Positions 23,096-35,167 of a DNA stretch of 64,000 nt are shown here, one piece after another. The stretch comes from Maea johnstoni. Its lineage: Eukaryota; Annelida; Polychaeta; Spionida; Magelonidae. Both the position numbers and the translations under genes were made by a program. Where the stretch lies: positions 32,477,563 to 32,541,562 of the forward strand of contig OZ012697.1 in the NCBI GenBank assembly GCA_963942565.1, read 5' to 3'. The notes beneath the pieces were generated by a model. That model was not told the origin of the DNA, made no database searches, and saw only the letters and a program-made list of their open reading frames with translations. The stretch's first letter is position 1. Each line of letters begins with the position of its first letter.

Positions 23096-24319
23096 CTTTT
23101 CTTGGAGTATTGTAACAGAGGATTTCCTGTCAGTCCTGATGGGCTGCTGATATGTACAGCGAGACTCTTACTCTCTTAGTTCAGGCCAGGGTCTTAGCCA
23201 GTATTTCAAAAATGTCTGTCCAAAACAGCAATTTCAAAATTTCTGCCCGTCCAGATTTAGCTACTTATAGATCTACTTCAAATCCTCATACCAGCTACAT
23301 TTAATAGTCTAGTGTGTTAAAAAAAGCAATTTACACTTCAGCTATGTCCTAGAAGGTGGTTTGTTAGGAATATATGGGCTCGATCAAGTTAAAGTTAGCA
23401 TCTAAGACAAAAAAATAAATTTTATGGTAGCAATATGTATCTTATATATTTCGAAAGCTAGAATGCTGAAGTTTCTAAATCTTTAGTCAGATTTACGGTA
23501 TTCCCATTTATGAAAAAGTTATGAACATTTTACTGCAGGGTGTTTGTTTGTTTGTTCAACGCCTTCCTGACAGTAACATTTCACAAAATGTTAAAACCAC
23601 CATATTTTCTTGTAAAACCATCTTATGATCTTCAATATTGCTTTAGATGATACAATTATACATGGGAAGACTGCGCCAACAGATATAGGATTGAATATTA
23701 TGTTTTGGGGTGTTTTTGATAAATTTCAAAATAGGGTGATCTGGGATTCCGTAACATGTGATTCCGTAACAGAAAAATAGCATTTTTTTAAATTTTGAAA
23801 ATGTTCAGATTGGGTCATTACCATAAAACTTCATAGAAAAAAGCATTTTAACACTAATTTAACTATAAGGGGCACACTTTTGAAAAATAAATATTCAAAC
23901 AGTGTTTTTGTGGGGGTTAAAGTTGGTGATTCCGTAACGTTACGGAATCACATATTTGACAAATTGACTGGTTCAAGCCTATAGATGTCTGGAACATTCT
24001 TTAAATGCACTAGTTTGTTATCTTAACTTAAAGTTTAGTATTAACTGATAGTTTCCATATTCAGAATGAGACATTGTGCACATTATTTTGAAAAAAAAGT
24101 ATATGTCTGTGACCGAGTAGTAGTTTCAATATGGCATCAAAACGCTTAGGACAAGGACTAATCTGTACATGGAAATCAAATGAGTTTCTTGATAAACAAG
24201 TAACTCACATATGATTTTGAGAAAGGTTCAATTATTCAAAATGTGTCATAGCACCAAACTGGCTTTTTTAAAACATTCACACAGTTTTATGGTAGAGTAT
24301 AATTAAGCCGGCCCGCAGG

Positions 24320-24400
24320 GCATCTCATGCAGCCTCATTTGGACACCCAGTCCCTCCAAAATCACCCATCAGGACACCCAAATAATTTTGTGAGTAACCC
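24320..24400 (+). mobile_element. Family B fragment ('GGACACCCA' words)
   Basis: GGACACCCAGTCC and CAGGACACCCAAATAATTTT match the left part of family B elements. Confidence 0.6.
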
Positions 24401-25769
24401 TTTAAAAAGACATTTCCAAACATAAAAATGAATTGTTTTCACTCTAGTTTAAATTCAGTGACTTTTTATAAGGCATTTATTTCAATAAGTACAAGCATGT
24501 TCATGGTTATAATGGGCCATATCAACCTATTCAAACTGTTGCGTACATAATTGTAGAATATTGAATTAAATATTTTCCCTCAAATTCAGAAAAGTCGCTC
24601 CCTCATTTGGCTGTCTTATCTTATAGTAATATCATTCTTGAAACCAATTTGTTCCAGAATTTTGTAAAACAGTAGATTTTAGAGAAATATATCTGTGGTG
24701 GACAGGAAAACTCTTTGACCCAGATTTTAGTGTTGTTTCACAGAAACAGAGTTTCTCCTTCAAGTGAAGAAGAAAACTGAATATTCCTATATGGTCAATG
24801 TAGCCCGGATCCTGAAGTCTCTATCTATGCATATATTCTAAAATTTGACCACCCGCATTAAATTTTAAAGGAATTTATTCAGTGTTTCAGATAGGACTTA
24901 CACACTGTTGTTGACAGGAAACTTTTGTCACAAGTGTAGAAGGGGAAGGATTCAGTACATAAACATTTCTCAGAGAACAACATTTTGTTACAACACTCAA
25001 AGATATAATATAGTCATGTGGAAGACTCATATGATACTGTTTCATACAAAGCCAGTCATAGATCTGCAGTCTAAATGATTTTAAAAACAAATTTCCAGGG
25101 ATTCTCCATTCGCCCAATAGACATGTATGATCTACTCCAGAAAACATATCCAACAGTTAATAAGATCACAAATGCATGTTTAAAAAGAATCATTACAGTT
25201 ATTTTATAAGTATTTAGCAAATTGGGAATTAACTATTAATGTTCATAATTTGTTCATAAATCAGCTAGTTTGATATCAATTGTTATGTGTACAGATGTGT
25301 ACTTTGACTGACACCTCCATCCTGTCTGCAAATGCAATGTCTCCATTCACCCCTACATCCCTAATCCTAAAGCCACCCATTCCGTTAATCAGGGTAGATG
25401 CAATTTCCCCCCGAATCATATCCTCCTTCCCCAGACTAAACAATAAGGGGTGTTAATGACAGGGGACAGTGGAGGAAAAACTGAATCCACATCGTCTGGG
25501 GTATACCAGAGATTTTGATTAATTTGTAATACAGGAAGTGATATAAAACTGACCAGGTAGTGAGTGAAATCTACCTCTGAGAATGCAGAAGGTAACATCA
25601 TGTTTTTCAAAACCTTTTCAGATTAATGATCTATTCATGATAAGCTTCAATGTTAAATCAATTACAACTAATATGTTCTAGTTGTCTAACAATTGCCCTT
25701 ATGGTGAAGTGGTTTGTCTAAGTTGAGACTTTGCCATCTGTTACCTATCATCAGAGACATATAAAACTT

Positions 25770-26111
25770 CAGGCCTCAACGCTAACTCAAAATGATACTG
25801 GCCCTGTAGGACCAGTAACACCTAGCATCTGCTGGTCCTGCAGAATGTTTACTTGTCCTACATTTTTTCTTTAACATAGCAAGAAAGAACATTGCATAAA
25901 ATTTACCACAACATTTATCTTTATAGATTTTATCTTCATTTATTTCAAAAACATTTGGGAACATTCTCGGGAGGAAACTTTTTAACAGGAATGTCTCCAA
26001 ATGTTTACTGGGCCTGTAGGACCAGTTGAGGTCTTTTTCTACTGGCCCAAAGTTGTTTTTGGAATTTTTTACTGGCCTGGGCCATAGGTTCACCCTTACC
26101 GTCGAGCCCTG
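25770..26111 (+). mobile_element. Family C MITE, complete, 5-bp TSD
   Basis: The ends are CAGGCCTCAACGCTAACTC and CCGTCGAGCCCTG, with TSD AACTT at 25765-25769 and 26112-26116. Repeated GGACCAGT / ACTGGTCC words lie inside both ends. It sits inside the 3.3-kb element and is therefore younger than it. Confidence 0.85.
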
Positions 26112-26985
26112 AACTTACTCTCTGCTGCCATGTAATTCATAATTAAGTGCCCCCTTCAGTAAAGATTCATGTCTTTATATCAGTACACTAACTTAATTTT
26201 TTATTAAAGCAGAAAATTTGACCATAGTGCTATCTTTTAATGAAATATATTGATACTTAAAGAAAATGTGATTCCGTAACAAATGGTAAATGTGATTCCG
26301 TAACAAGACCATCTGTCAAAGTTTCTTGAATAAAGTTCTCTTTAACTTATTCAACTCATAAATTTGTGGTGGAATCTGTGCAAAACAAGTTTATCTACCA
26401 CATGATAAAGAAAATTTTGGAAAAAAGTGGCAGGAACAGCATGAAAGTGGTATTTGATTAAAGTGGTAGAAAACAGATGCTAATTTTGAGTGATTCCGTA
26501 ACAGGCATGTTTTTTCACTTTTTTACCCAAAAATTATTTTCTGAGGAAGTTGAAACTTGGTCCATTTAAAAGAACTTTCAAAGCCCTACACAACCATGTA
26601 AAGCATGTTTTCCTAACTTTTTCCCTTAAAAAGATATCTAAGCTTGAACAGCAAAAGTGTGATTCCGTAACAGCTTGATCGAGCCCATATTTGTTTATTG
26701 CCCCCCAAAAGTCAAAATTCAAAAATCTTCATAGATATTTTTGCCTGTCCTAACAGGAAGTTTTTAGTTAACTACCTGTCCAAAAGACAGGCAGGACCGG
26801 TCCTGGCTAAGTCCCTGGTTCAGGCCCAGCATTTACCTTCAAGCATCATATTCAGATAATTGGTCCCTAAAGCTTGGCCTAAGTACTGCTTTGTGTAACT
26901 ACAAAGCAGCTAACAAATTAAGGTCCAAGTATCCCTATCAAGAGATTTGCTCAAAGCATTTGAAACACCTGAAGTCAGGGCTAAA

Positions 26986-27193
26986 CCCTTATGCTGCTGG
27001 TTGCTAATTTGGCTGATACAAAATGATGCAAAATATCTTTAAAAAAATGACTGAAACCCTGGCAAATGGGTACTCATCCGAGAGTACCCAGTGAGAGCTT
27101 TCCAATGAACACCAACATGACATGGTTTAGATGGTTTTCAAATATATTTGCATCCTTGTGCTTTTGATGAAAGTAGCCTCAGCATTGGAAGGG
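26986..27193 (+). mobile_element. TTAA-target MITE, family I ('CCCTTATGCTGCTGG')
   Basis: About 208 bp, starting CCCTTATGCTGCTGG and ending GCATTGGAAGGG. TTAA follows the right end. The internal phrase ATGACTGAAACCCTGGCA is shared with at least eight other copies in this window. CCC..GGG ends with TTAA targets fit piggyBac-like elements. Confidence 0.8.
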
Positions 27194-27336
27194 TTAAATT
27201 AAATAGTGATTTTGAAACTGGATGCCCAAAACAGACCTGCTATATACTATATGGTTCTTCTATGAGAAGGACCTCAATCTGTTCAGTAGAAAACCGCAAA
27301 TTACAATCGATATTGCATTGTAGTGGTATGCCCATG

Positions 27337-29981
27337 TACGGCTAGGACGATCAATCGTAAGCTCGATCAATTGGTCGGATCGGCATGAAATCCGACCGGG
27401 GTCGCAGTGCAGAAAACAGTATCACAGGTCTTTCGCGCCCAGCTGGGCGCGAAAAATTTTTGTCTTACCTGCCCAACTGGAAGCTTACCTGCCCAACTTT
27501 GGGAGTGAAAAATTGGAAATTTACCAGCCCAAAAGAAGACTTGTATGCCCATTTACTTTTCAGGTACATTTTTCTTGCACAAATACTTGCCCAAATCTGT
27601 TTATTGAATTAATTATGATATCACTTTAAATTTTTAAATCATCTAATACAATATATAATCATTGTGCAAAGGCCAATTAAATATGTTACTAATCACTAAA
27701 CCCTATGAAATTGAATATGGGAGTTGAGGAGATACTTATTATTTCACATCAAATTAACTAACTGTATGCTGTAGTTAAGGTTTTTGATGTAGATGCCAGT
27801 TTATCTTTCCAGGCCAGACTCATTATTAGATGAACATCATTTGCCGACAAAAAGATGGCGTAAAAGCTTGCTGGTTCTTCAACAATCAGTGAAAGATGTC
27901 TTCAGGTCCAAGTCCAAACGAAATTGATTGAATTGTGCCTACTTGGAACTTGAATTCTTCATCAAAAATGTATGCATTCAATCAAATGAATCAATAAATA
28001 AAATTGAAGTGTCAAAGAAACATTCATACTTGAAAAGGCTACATGAGAGAAGGACCAGCATTGAGCCTTGTGTATAGTGACATATTGTGTTTTGAGGACA
28101 TTGAGACATAGATCATTATAATATACCCTGTTTCTACCACTTGTCAGTGCAAGACCCTTACCACTTTTTGTAATAATAAATTTATTTTTCTCTCGAATGG
28201 TCCAAGACTCATCCTCACTAGAAAAAGGTATTTTGGCAAAATAGTGAAAAAAGGTGTTTTTTACAAAATCATCCAAAATTAGCATCTGTTTTGTACCCCT
28301 TTAATCAAATATCACGTTAATATCACATTAATCCAGCCACTTCCCCCCAAATTTATCTAAATAGATAATGCATGAGAGAATAAGTTAGAATGAAAATGAT
28401 TAAACAAAACACCTGAAACTGCTGAAAGTCACAGATATGTGTGAATGAAGAGAAACAAATTCATACATCACACATTAAAATCATTTTAAAATGCTATGTA
28501 TAGAAAGTAAAAACAATACAGCATCCAAGAAAAAGAGAATGCTATGAAGAGATAAACAAATTCATTAAAACAGAGATTACAGAAGAGGGAGAGAAGAAAG
28601 ATAAAACATCATTGAAATTATTTAAGTATTCATCTTTTTTACTAGTACATCTTACCCTCTCTAACCCTAGTCACTTTTAATAAGATATTGCCCTGGTGGG
28701 ATAACTGGGAACTAAACTGACCTTTGACAACCCTTTTACTGATGTTGCACTAGATTAATTCTGGAAAGTGGGTACATTCATAAATAATTTAATAGTAGAA
28801 CAAGGTTGATAGGCTGGAGCACAAGGCAGGGATAGTGGATACCCCCAAAATCCTCCTCATAAATATCCTATTTACTTGTTTTAGATTAGCCCATTCGACC
28901 GGCAAACAAATGAAATTAGATCTTGTCATTGTGCAAATCAACACAATAAAAGTTGATTTTTCAAATAGATTTTAAAAAAAAAGATTTAAGGCCTGCATGT
29001 CTAGAAAATATGGTTCACAAAATGTGCCCCAGGAGTAGGGATTACTGACAAAAAAATGTGCTATAGGGGTTGGGACTATGCAACATGCAATTTAGGGCAG
29101 AAGGTCAGAGCACTATTCCTGACCACCCCACCCCTCCACACCCTTCTCCCTAGGAGGAGACTGACTGGTGCATTAACCTGGTTAATCCTAATTATACTCC
29201 ATCCAAAACTGGCAAACTGAAAGAGCAACTGGCTACCAGTATATGTTATGTATAATCTACTATTAATGTTACAATACTACCTTCTAGTGCTGTTCATGAT
29301 TTCTTAAAAACCTGCTTGAATGTTTATACTTGTATACCAAGTTCTCAAAGTCATCTTCAACTTTAAAGTGAATTGAGGACTTCAGCAGTTCAGTACGTTG
29401 TCAAGCTGTAAAGCCACAGGCATGACTTGCAACACTATAACAATGATTGCTTGTCAGCGGCTCCTAGCGGCGGGGAGTATAGTTACGCTCTTCAATTAGA
29501 AGAGGTCTGACTTCCGGCCTGCCCGCCGTGGAAGTGCGGTGGCCCGGGAAGCATAACCACAGGGAGCATACTATCTCTCCTGGCCACTATCGGCTCCCTG
29601 TGGATATCAGACGGCTGACCGCTAACGAGTACAATGTGGTGTTGACCCTCTTCTATTTCTCATGTCTCTTACATGCCCAATTGGGCATGTGAGATTTGAA
29701 CATTACACGCCCACCCACAAACTTGCACGCATTTTGCGAGTGGGCGCGTATCTGTTTTCTGCACTGGGGTCGAGTCAAGTTTTGGAAAATCGATTGTTTC
29801 CGATTATCGCTCACATCACTAATATCGTAAATAACAAAGTAATTTCCTCCACAAAACCGGGTTCGGTACTAGCGTGTTTTGAAGGATATAGCACTCTCAA
29901 AATAATCGTTTTTAATCGATTGATCAGTCGGAAATTTCGACGATTAATCGCGCCGAAATTTCAGAACAATTCCTAGCCCTA
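27337..29981. mobile_element. hAT-like element (AATCGATT group) with nested insertion
   Basis: Perfect 8-bp TSD TGCCCATG at 27329-27336 and 29982-29989. The ends are TACGGCTAGGACGATCAATC and a right end containing GAACAATTCCTAGCCCTA. Its own sequence is rich in ATCGATT words near both ends. Another element (27405-29766) lies inside. Confidence 0.75.
27405..29766. mobile_element. 2.36-kb TIR element with GCCCAACTGGGC words
   Basis: The TIRs are CAGTGCAGAAAACAG and CTGTTTTCTGCACTG, with a 6-bp TSD GGGTCG (27399-27404 and 29767-29772). Words of the form GCCCAACT/AGTTGGGC occur at both ends (27430-27545, 29670-29745). The interior is AT-rich with no recognised transposase. A GC-rich patch at 29450-29640 contains a small hairpin (CCACAGGGAGC and its complement). 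Confidence 0.75.
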
Positions 29982-30077
29982 TGCCCATGTTTTCTCACTG
30001 AGGCCAAGGTTTTCAATAACTCACTACAAATTGACATTTTTAGAAATTTGTGACCGAAACATCTGGATGTCAAACCC

Positions 30078-30256
30078 CAGGGTTTGACTTTAATCCCAGG
30101 GACATATGCCCCTAGATTTTGCTGTGGGCCCCTAGATTTTTCAGACACGGGGCCCGAAATACTATGTATTATAACAATATATCATAATTTTGACCACTAA
30201 TTTTCATCAAAGGACCTTTTCGGGCCCCTAGCTGAAAATCTAAGTGTCAGACCCTG
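30078..30256. mobile_element. MITE, CAGGGTTTGAC termini, 5-bp TSD
   Basis: The ends are CAGGGTTTGAC and GTCAGACCCTG, with TSD AACCC at 30073-30077 and 30257-30261. The family word 'CCCCTAGATTTT' is repeated, with its complement form near the right end. Confidence 0.75.
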
Positions 30257-30345
30257 AACCCTTTTAAAGCATGTAGTTTTTCTCAGGTTTGGGTGTTGAA
30301 TAGTCCAATGTCCTAAGACCTCCTTTTGTCATAGAGGCTCCTGGT

Positions 30346-30712
30346 CATGGCTCAATACTAAAGACTGCCCTATTGCCCTGGGCAGATGAAAATTTTCAAA
30401 ATGGCTGCAGGGCAGGTTAAAATCAGACTGTGCTTGCCCGACATGGGAGGTGAGATTTCCTTATAATGTAACTTCAAAGAAATTGTTACACTGAGGAAAT
30501 CCAATATTTTTTCTTAGAACTGTACAAATACAACTATTTGAGGGAAACAGTTAATGTGTGCATTTAAAGTGCTTGCAGAAAGTTACTTTTATGAACATTC
30601 TTCACACCTTTTGTAGGGCAGGTGAAAATTAATTATGTTGGGCAGATAGAAATTCATATTAACCTGCCCTTCTTGGCAGACCTGTGCCTTCAAAGGTTAG
30701 TGTTGAGCCCTG
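30346..30712. mobile_element. MITE, CAGGGCTCAA-TIR group, 'GGGCAGGTGAAAA' family
   Basis: The ends are CATGGCTCAATACTAAAG and GGTTAGTGTTGAGCCCTG, with TSD CTGGT at 30341-30345 and 30713-30717. Words GGGCAGATGAAAATTTTC, GGGCAGGTTAAAATC and GGGCAGGTGAAAATTAATT repeat inside both ends. Confidence 0.8.
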
Positions 30713-30879
30713 CTGGTGTTTTACTATATAGAAACAGAAATCATACTAATTGTATAGTTATTTTCTCAGAGACATAGAAGGAAGGAATGGGATTTTTACG
30801 GTGCTTTCAACAGGTCATATCGCAACGAGATAGAAATTCCCTTATCTTCACGAATAGTTCCAAGGGTTCTTTTATTTGC

Positions 30880-31228
30880 CAGGCCTCAATGCTAACTCAG
30901 TCATGTTACTGGCCCACAGGACCAGTAACAAATAGGATCTACTGGTCCTGCAAAATCTTTACCGGTCCTAAAAAAAAATTATTAGCGAAATAAGAAAAAA
31001 CATGGCTTGACATTCGCTGACAACACTTATTTTTATTTATTTTATCTTTATTTATTTCAAAACATTTGGGACATTTCTGTGGGGAAATCTGTTAACAAGA
31101 ATGTCTCTAAATGTTTATTGGCCCTGTAGGACCAGTATAGGTAATTTTTACTGGCCTGAAGGCTGAAGCCCTTCTGGGGAATTTTTACTGGCCTGGGGCC
31201 AGCTGTTTACTGTTAGCATCGAGCCCTG
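30880..31228 (+). mobile_element. Family C MITE, complete
   Basis: The ends are CAGGCCTCAATGCTAACTC and GTTAGCATCGAGCCCTG, with GGACCAGTA words inside both ends. No matching TSD was found, perhaps through decay or rearrangement. Confidence 0.8.
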
Positions 31229-31673
31229 CATGGTTGCAGAAGAACCAATGACAGCTGTCCACAATGCCGCACATTTATATAGCGGCCAGGCCAACCCACT
31301 AGTGGAGCTTCAGCAGAGACTGGAACCTGCAAACTCATGTTTGGAAACCAGGCATAGTAACAACTAGGGGTTTAGGTGTTAAGATACTATGAATAGAAGA
31401 CACGTTCTAATTGTTAGGCTATCTGTCATCTATATTTGGATGGGTGGGTCCTGTATGTTTCCAAGGGACCCTGATTATCTGGTTAGGTATGTAGTTCTAA
31501 TAAAAGCAAATACACTGACCATCTAAAGATCGATGACCCTCTCCAAGGTTTATTTATATAAAGATGTCTTATCTTAAAATGATACGCCCAGTAAACATTG
31601 TGTATCTTGGTAGATAGGTATTCCATATTGAGGTGCTATTTATAGTCTTCACCACGCAGTCTATAACTTTTGA
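31229..31673. other. Unassigned sequence between MITEs
   Basis: No gene or clear repeat boundaries seen. Confidence 0.4.
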
Positions 31674-31916
31674 TAAGGCCTAAAAAAATTAATTGTTTGT
31701 TTCCTGTAACGGTCCGAAAAAAAATAGGGTAGGTAGGTCGGTCAGTAAAATGATTTTTTTTGCATTATTTATTTGGTCAAAAAAGTGTGTTTTATGCATA
31801 TTTTACGTTGATTGGGAGTTGGGAGGGCGGAAAAAACTTAAGGGTAGGGCTTTTTCTTCGGATAAAAACTTGTTAGGGTAGGGTTACAGGAAACAAACAA
31901 CATTTTTTTAGGCCTA
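31674..31916 (+). mobile_element. Family H MITE, complete
   Basis: Inverted ends AGGCCTAAAAAAATTAATTG and the complement, each followed inward by TTGTTTGTTTCCTGTAA. The interior is built of GGGTAGG words. Other copies lie at 34938-35167, 42388-42640, 49439-49711 and 50456-50676, with divergent relatives at 36230-36594 and 49740-49990. Confidence 0.8.
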
Positions 31917-32548
31917 AGTGTTTTTACCAGATGATACAGCAGCGTGCAACATCACCAATTGTCCCGTTGCAAGTTGAGAGTGAATTTGGCAAAAAATGGC
32001 AATCAGTCAAGCAGAATAAGCTAGACCCTTACTTGCATTGCTTGCCAAGTAATGTTTTGGGCAGAGTCCTCACAATGTAACTCACCTTTGTTTAACCAGA
32101 GAAATACATCCCCTTGATACGCAACCCCATAGTTGCATGCTAGCCTCTACGGCATCTGCGCCTCGGGTTACGCGCTGTAGCCTGGGGTTGTATTGGTCAC
32201 GTGATCTGCAGTAAGCATGCTGACTGGCTGGCTGGGGGATGTCATCCTATCTAGGTCAGATAGTGAGAGGCAGCGAAATTTGATGATGCAAGACCAGTGC
32301 CCACTCCCTGTCTACTACTCCCAGGTTTAACATATACTTGACGGGGTAAGTGATTGTGCCAGCGGGGCAACTATTATTTATAAACTTAACCCTGCTCTTG
32401 CTAACACCGGATATATCCGGTGCTACATATCCTGCCTGATATCCGGTCTTTTGGTACCTCAACTCTAGGGTAACTCCGTAGGTCGATTAAGGGGTATTGG
32501 ATTATACTAGATACTAAGGTTTTACCTCTTACTATGTTTCTTTTTCAG

Positions 32549-32608
32549 TTTGTGAAGCACATTATTGAAACGGTGATAGAAATCTATGAAATCCTTCTGA
32601 TTTGGTGG
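32549..32608 (+). other. Candidate small exon (low confidence)
   Basis: A strong pyrimidine-rich 3' splice site (TGTTTCTTTTTCAG) precedes an open stretch encoding FVKHIIETVIEIYEILLI. Possible donors are GTGGGT at 32605 or GTAGAC at 32609. I recognise no family. It may belong to the same gene as 36068-36166, or be chance. Confidence 0.2.
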
Positions 32609-33069
32609 GTAGACCCACAATATCCCTGGTCCCAGGGGATATAGGTTATCCCATATGGGGGTCTAGCATGACAAGGGTTAATGAGCAGCTTGCCCCACTC
32701 GGCAAGTAATGTTTTGGAACCTATGTTGCACCCTGTAAAGTCCTTGATATTTTAATCATATTTTTGGATTAGCAATGCAGCACGAAGAGATTGAATCATT
32801 CTCTATAATAATATTTTGTTGATAAAATTAGGAATTAACTTTGAAAGAGTCACTACATGTTAACATATCAATTACGTTTTTGTATGCACCCAATGCCAAA
32901 TTCCCGATATATATCGGTATTATTCCTGGTTATCGATTGACAATTCAGTGACATTGATCAGTACTGGTATGTATGCATTATGAAAATTGATCGATGTTAT
33001 AATGAAACTGAGGAAGTAAATAATCAGCTGTACCTACACCAGCAGGAAAAGAGACCCAATAACCCACAT

Positions 33070-33702
33070 CATGGTGTTAGCCAGCAGCAGGGGCTTAGCC
33101 GCAATGCGTCCAGCGTGTCATTTGGACACGCAGAACACTGTTTGTTGACAGTTTGGACACCCAAAAGTTTATGTCAGAATTTGCTGAAGATGACTTTTCT
33201 TAGAAGATAGAAGATGTAGAAGCTGTAGTGTAACTTTTATAAGACACACAAAGCAGTATCTGGCCTAAAAAAGCAAAATCTGTAAAGGTATAGGGTCTAA
33301 CTTATTAGTAGTATGTATTTTGTACCACACTTTGGACACGCAAAAGTCTATGAAACCTCTATTTGGACACCCTGTTTCCAAATATCAGCTAAGACCCTGG
33401 CCAGCAGGGCGTCTGGGTGCCTTTTTGGACACCCATTGAGAACCCCTCAGGACACCCAAATATTTTTGTGTGGAATTTCTAAAAAATCCCAATCTCAAGC
33501 TTATAATTGAATTCTTTCATCTCCTTATAAGTTATAATTCCCATGACATTGTATAATGATATCATGCCTTATTTTGATGAATTTATACATTTTATGGTTG
33601 AAATATGAGTATATTGTGATCCCCCTTAAAAATTTGGACACCCAAACATTTTACAACTGCCAATTTTAGGCACCCAGTTTCTGAATCCTGGCTAAGACAC
33701 TG
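33070..33702 (+). mobile_element. Family B hAT-like element, host of a nested copy
   Basis: The ends are CATGGTGTTAGCCAGCAG and CTGGCTAAGACACTG, with a perfect TSD ACCCACAT at 33062-33069 and 33703-33710. Words GGACACCCA recur at both ends. A sister element lies inside its left terminus. Confidence 0.85.
33088..33399 (+). mobile_element. Family B-related element nested inside family B
   Basis: The ends are CAGGGGCTTAGCC and GCTAAGACCCTG, with a perfect TSD GCCAGCAG at 33080-33087 and 33400-33407. It uses the variant word GGACACGCA. Its target lies within the left terminal repeat of the outer element. Confidence 0.85.
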
Positions 33703-33849
33703 ACCCACATCTAAACTAGCTCAGATGATGTACTGCCAGGGATTGGAAAGTCTGAAACTCACTTGATTGACTTCTCTTAACAAATAAAGCTGGAAATTCT
33801 CTATATACCTTGTGATATTGCAGAGCCGTTTAATTAATGTGTACTTTAA

Positions 33850-34585
33850 TTGTGCACCCATGGCAAGGACTTAAGCCAGGACCCGGGTCTTTTGGACAGG
33901 TAGTTTTAAAACTAAAAACCTCCTGTTAGGACAGGCAAAAATTTCTATTACGATTTTTCAATTTTCACTTTTGGGGGGTAATAACCAAATATATTCCTAA
34001 CAAACCCCCTTCTAGGATATAGCTGAAGTGTAAATTGCTCTTTTTAACACACTAGGCCACTCCAATTTATTTACTTGTCTTACGTGCTCAGGAGGTAGGA
34101 AATGAGCCATTTTGGAATAATAAAAAAAGTTGAAAAATGGGACTTTTTTTATTTATTTTATTTTTTTTAGAGTCTGACGACTAGGACTGGTAGCGATATG
34201 TTTCTACCAGCCTATTCTCAACTAAATAAAATCAATCAATCTATTAATCCCTGTAACCTGAAGGGTGGGAGGTATACCTCCTCAAGGCTGAGGCTCTACT
34301 ACAGCAATGATAGCTTCCTGTAGTTGATTGAATCACACTTACAAAGAATATTCTTAAAACTTGCACTTTTTTTTTTTTTTTTTTGGAGTCTGACAGGATT
34401 TTTTTCCCAAAAAAAGCTCGTAAGACAAGTAATTAAATTGGAGTGGCCCTATAGGCTATTAAATGTAGCTGGTATGAGGATTCAAAGTAGATTATCATTA
34501 GTGGCTAAATCTGGATGGGCAGAAATTTTGAAATTGCTGTTTTGGACTCGCCGTTTGAAATCCTCGCTAAGACCCTGACACATAG
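33850..34585 (+). mobile_element. Family A element split by a 394-bp MITE
   Basis: Family A phrases (TTTTGGACAGGTAG, TGCCCAT-like block, ATTTTGAAATTGCTGTTTTG) occur on both sides of the insertion at 34055-34448. The ends are weakened (AGGACTTAAGCCAGG; CTCGCTAAGACCCTG) and the TSD is uncertain. Confidence 0.7.
34055..34448. mobile_element. MITE with about 34-bp TIRs (GGCCACTCCAATTTA)
   Basis: The left end (GGCCACTCCAATTTATTTAC, then TTGTCTTACG) is mirrored by the right end (CGTAAGACAAGTAATTAAATT, cut here to its core, then GGAGTGGCC). It interrupts family A at the CACACTAGG site. The flanking duplication is at most a few bases. Confidence 0.75.
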
Positions 34586-34937
34586 AGTCTGCATTTATTA
34601 AGCTGCACCATAATTTGGACATCCGATCCCTATGCTAGTATTGCACATCACTTTGACAAAAGCTTTTCATTCAACACCGCTATGCTATTAAAGTTAAACT
34701 TTGCATCGAATGAAGTTACCTGCTGAGCGCATAACTTTTTATGCCCAAAATTAACAGGGTATGCATTACCTAGGAATGCCAAGGATGATGCTAGGAAAAT
34801 GACTGTAATTTCATGATATAATTATTCCAGGGAGATTTGGTAAGGGTAATGTTATGTATGATTGACCAATATAGTATTCAACCAATTAATGCATGTAGTG
34901 GCCAAAAGCAGCCTGATATTATTTCCATGAAATCTTA

Positions 34938-35167
34938 GGGCTAAAATAAAAAGTTTTTGGTTACCTGTAACCCTACCCTAATAAGTTTTTATTGAAAAAA
35001 ATCTCTACCCTAAAGTTTATCTGCCCTCCCAACTCCCAATCAACGTAAAACATGCATAAATCACACATTTTTGACCAAAAGAATTGTCAGAAAAAAATTT
35101 GTTTTCCGACCTACCTACCCTATTTTTTTTGGACCGTTACAGAGAACAAACATTTTTTTCTAGGCCT
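34938..35167 (-). mobile_element. Family H MITE
   Basis: TTACCTGTAACCCTACCCTA, then CCGACCTACCTACCC, with degraded inverted ends. Confidence 0.75.

Larger units (their letters stand above)
23375..26687. mobile_element. 3.3-kb TIR element with GATTCCGTAAC subterminal words
   Basis: The TIRs are TGGGCTCGATCAAG and CTTGATCGAGCCCA. Comparison with uninterrupted family A copies (GGAATATATTTGG) indicates a 2-bp TA target duplication. Eight copies of GATTCCGTAAC cluster at the ends: 23745, 23760, 23928 and 23939 (the last two forming a palindrome), then 26270, 26294, 26492 and 26661. There are none in the 2.3 kb between. The two longest short frames, 24887-25153 and 25416-25610 (minus), match no transposase I recognise. 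It holds a family C MITE and a family B fragment. Confidence 0.8.
23187..26817 (-). mobile_element. Family A hAT-like element split by nested insertion
   Basis: The ends are CAGGGTCTTAGCCAG and CTGGCTAAGTCCCTG, with a perfect 8-bp TSD GTTCAGGC at 23179-23186 and 26818-26825. Family sequence occupies only 23187-23374 and 26688-26817. A 3.3-kb element fills the middle, giving a clear order of insertion. Confidence 0.85.

Noticed and set aside
27148-27345. Short frame beginning MHPCAFDESSLSIG (similar one at 54883)
   Set aside because: It lies in family I MITE sequence and recurs wherever that MITE occurs.
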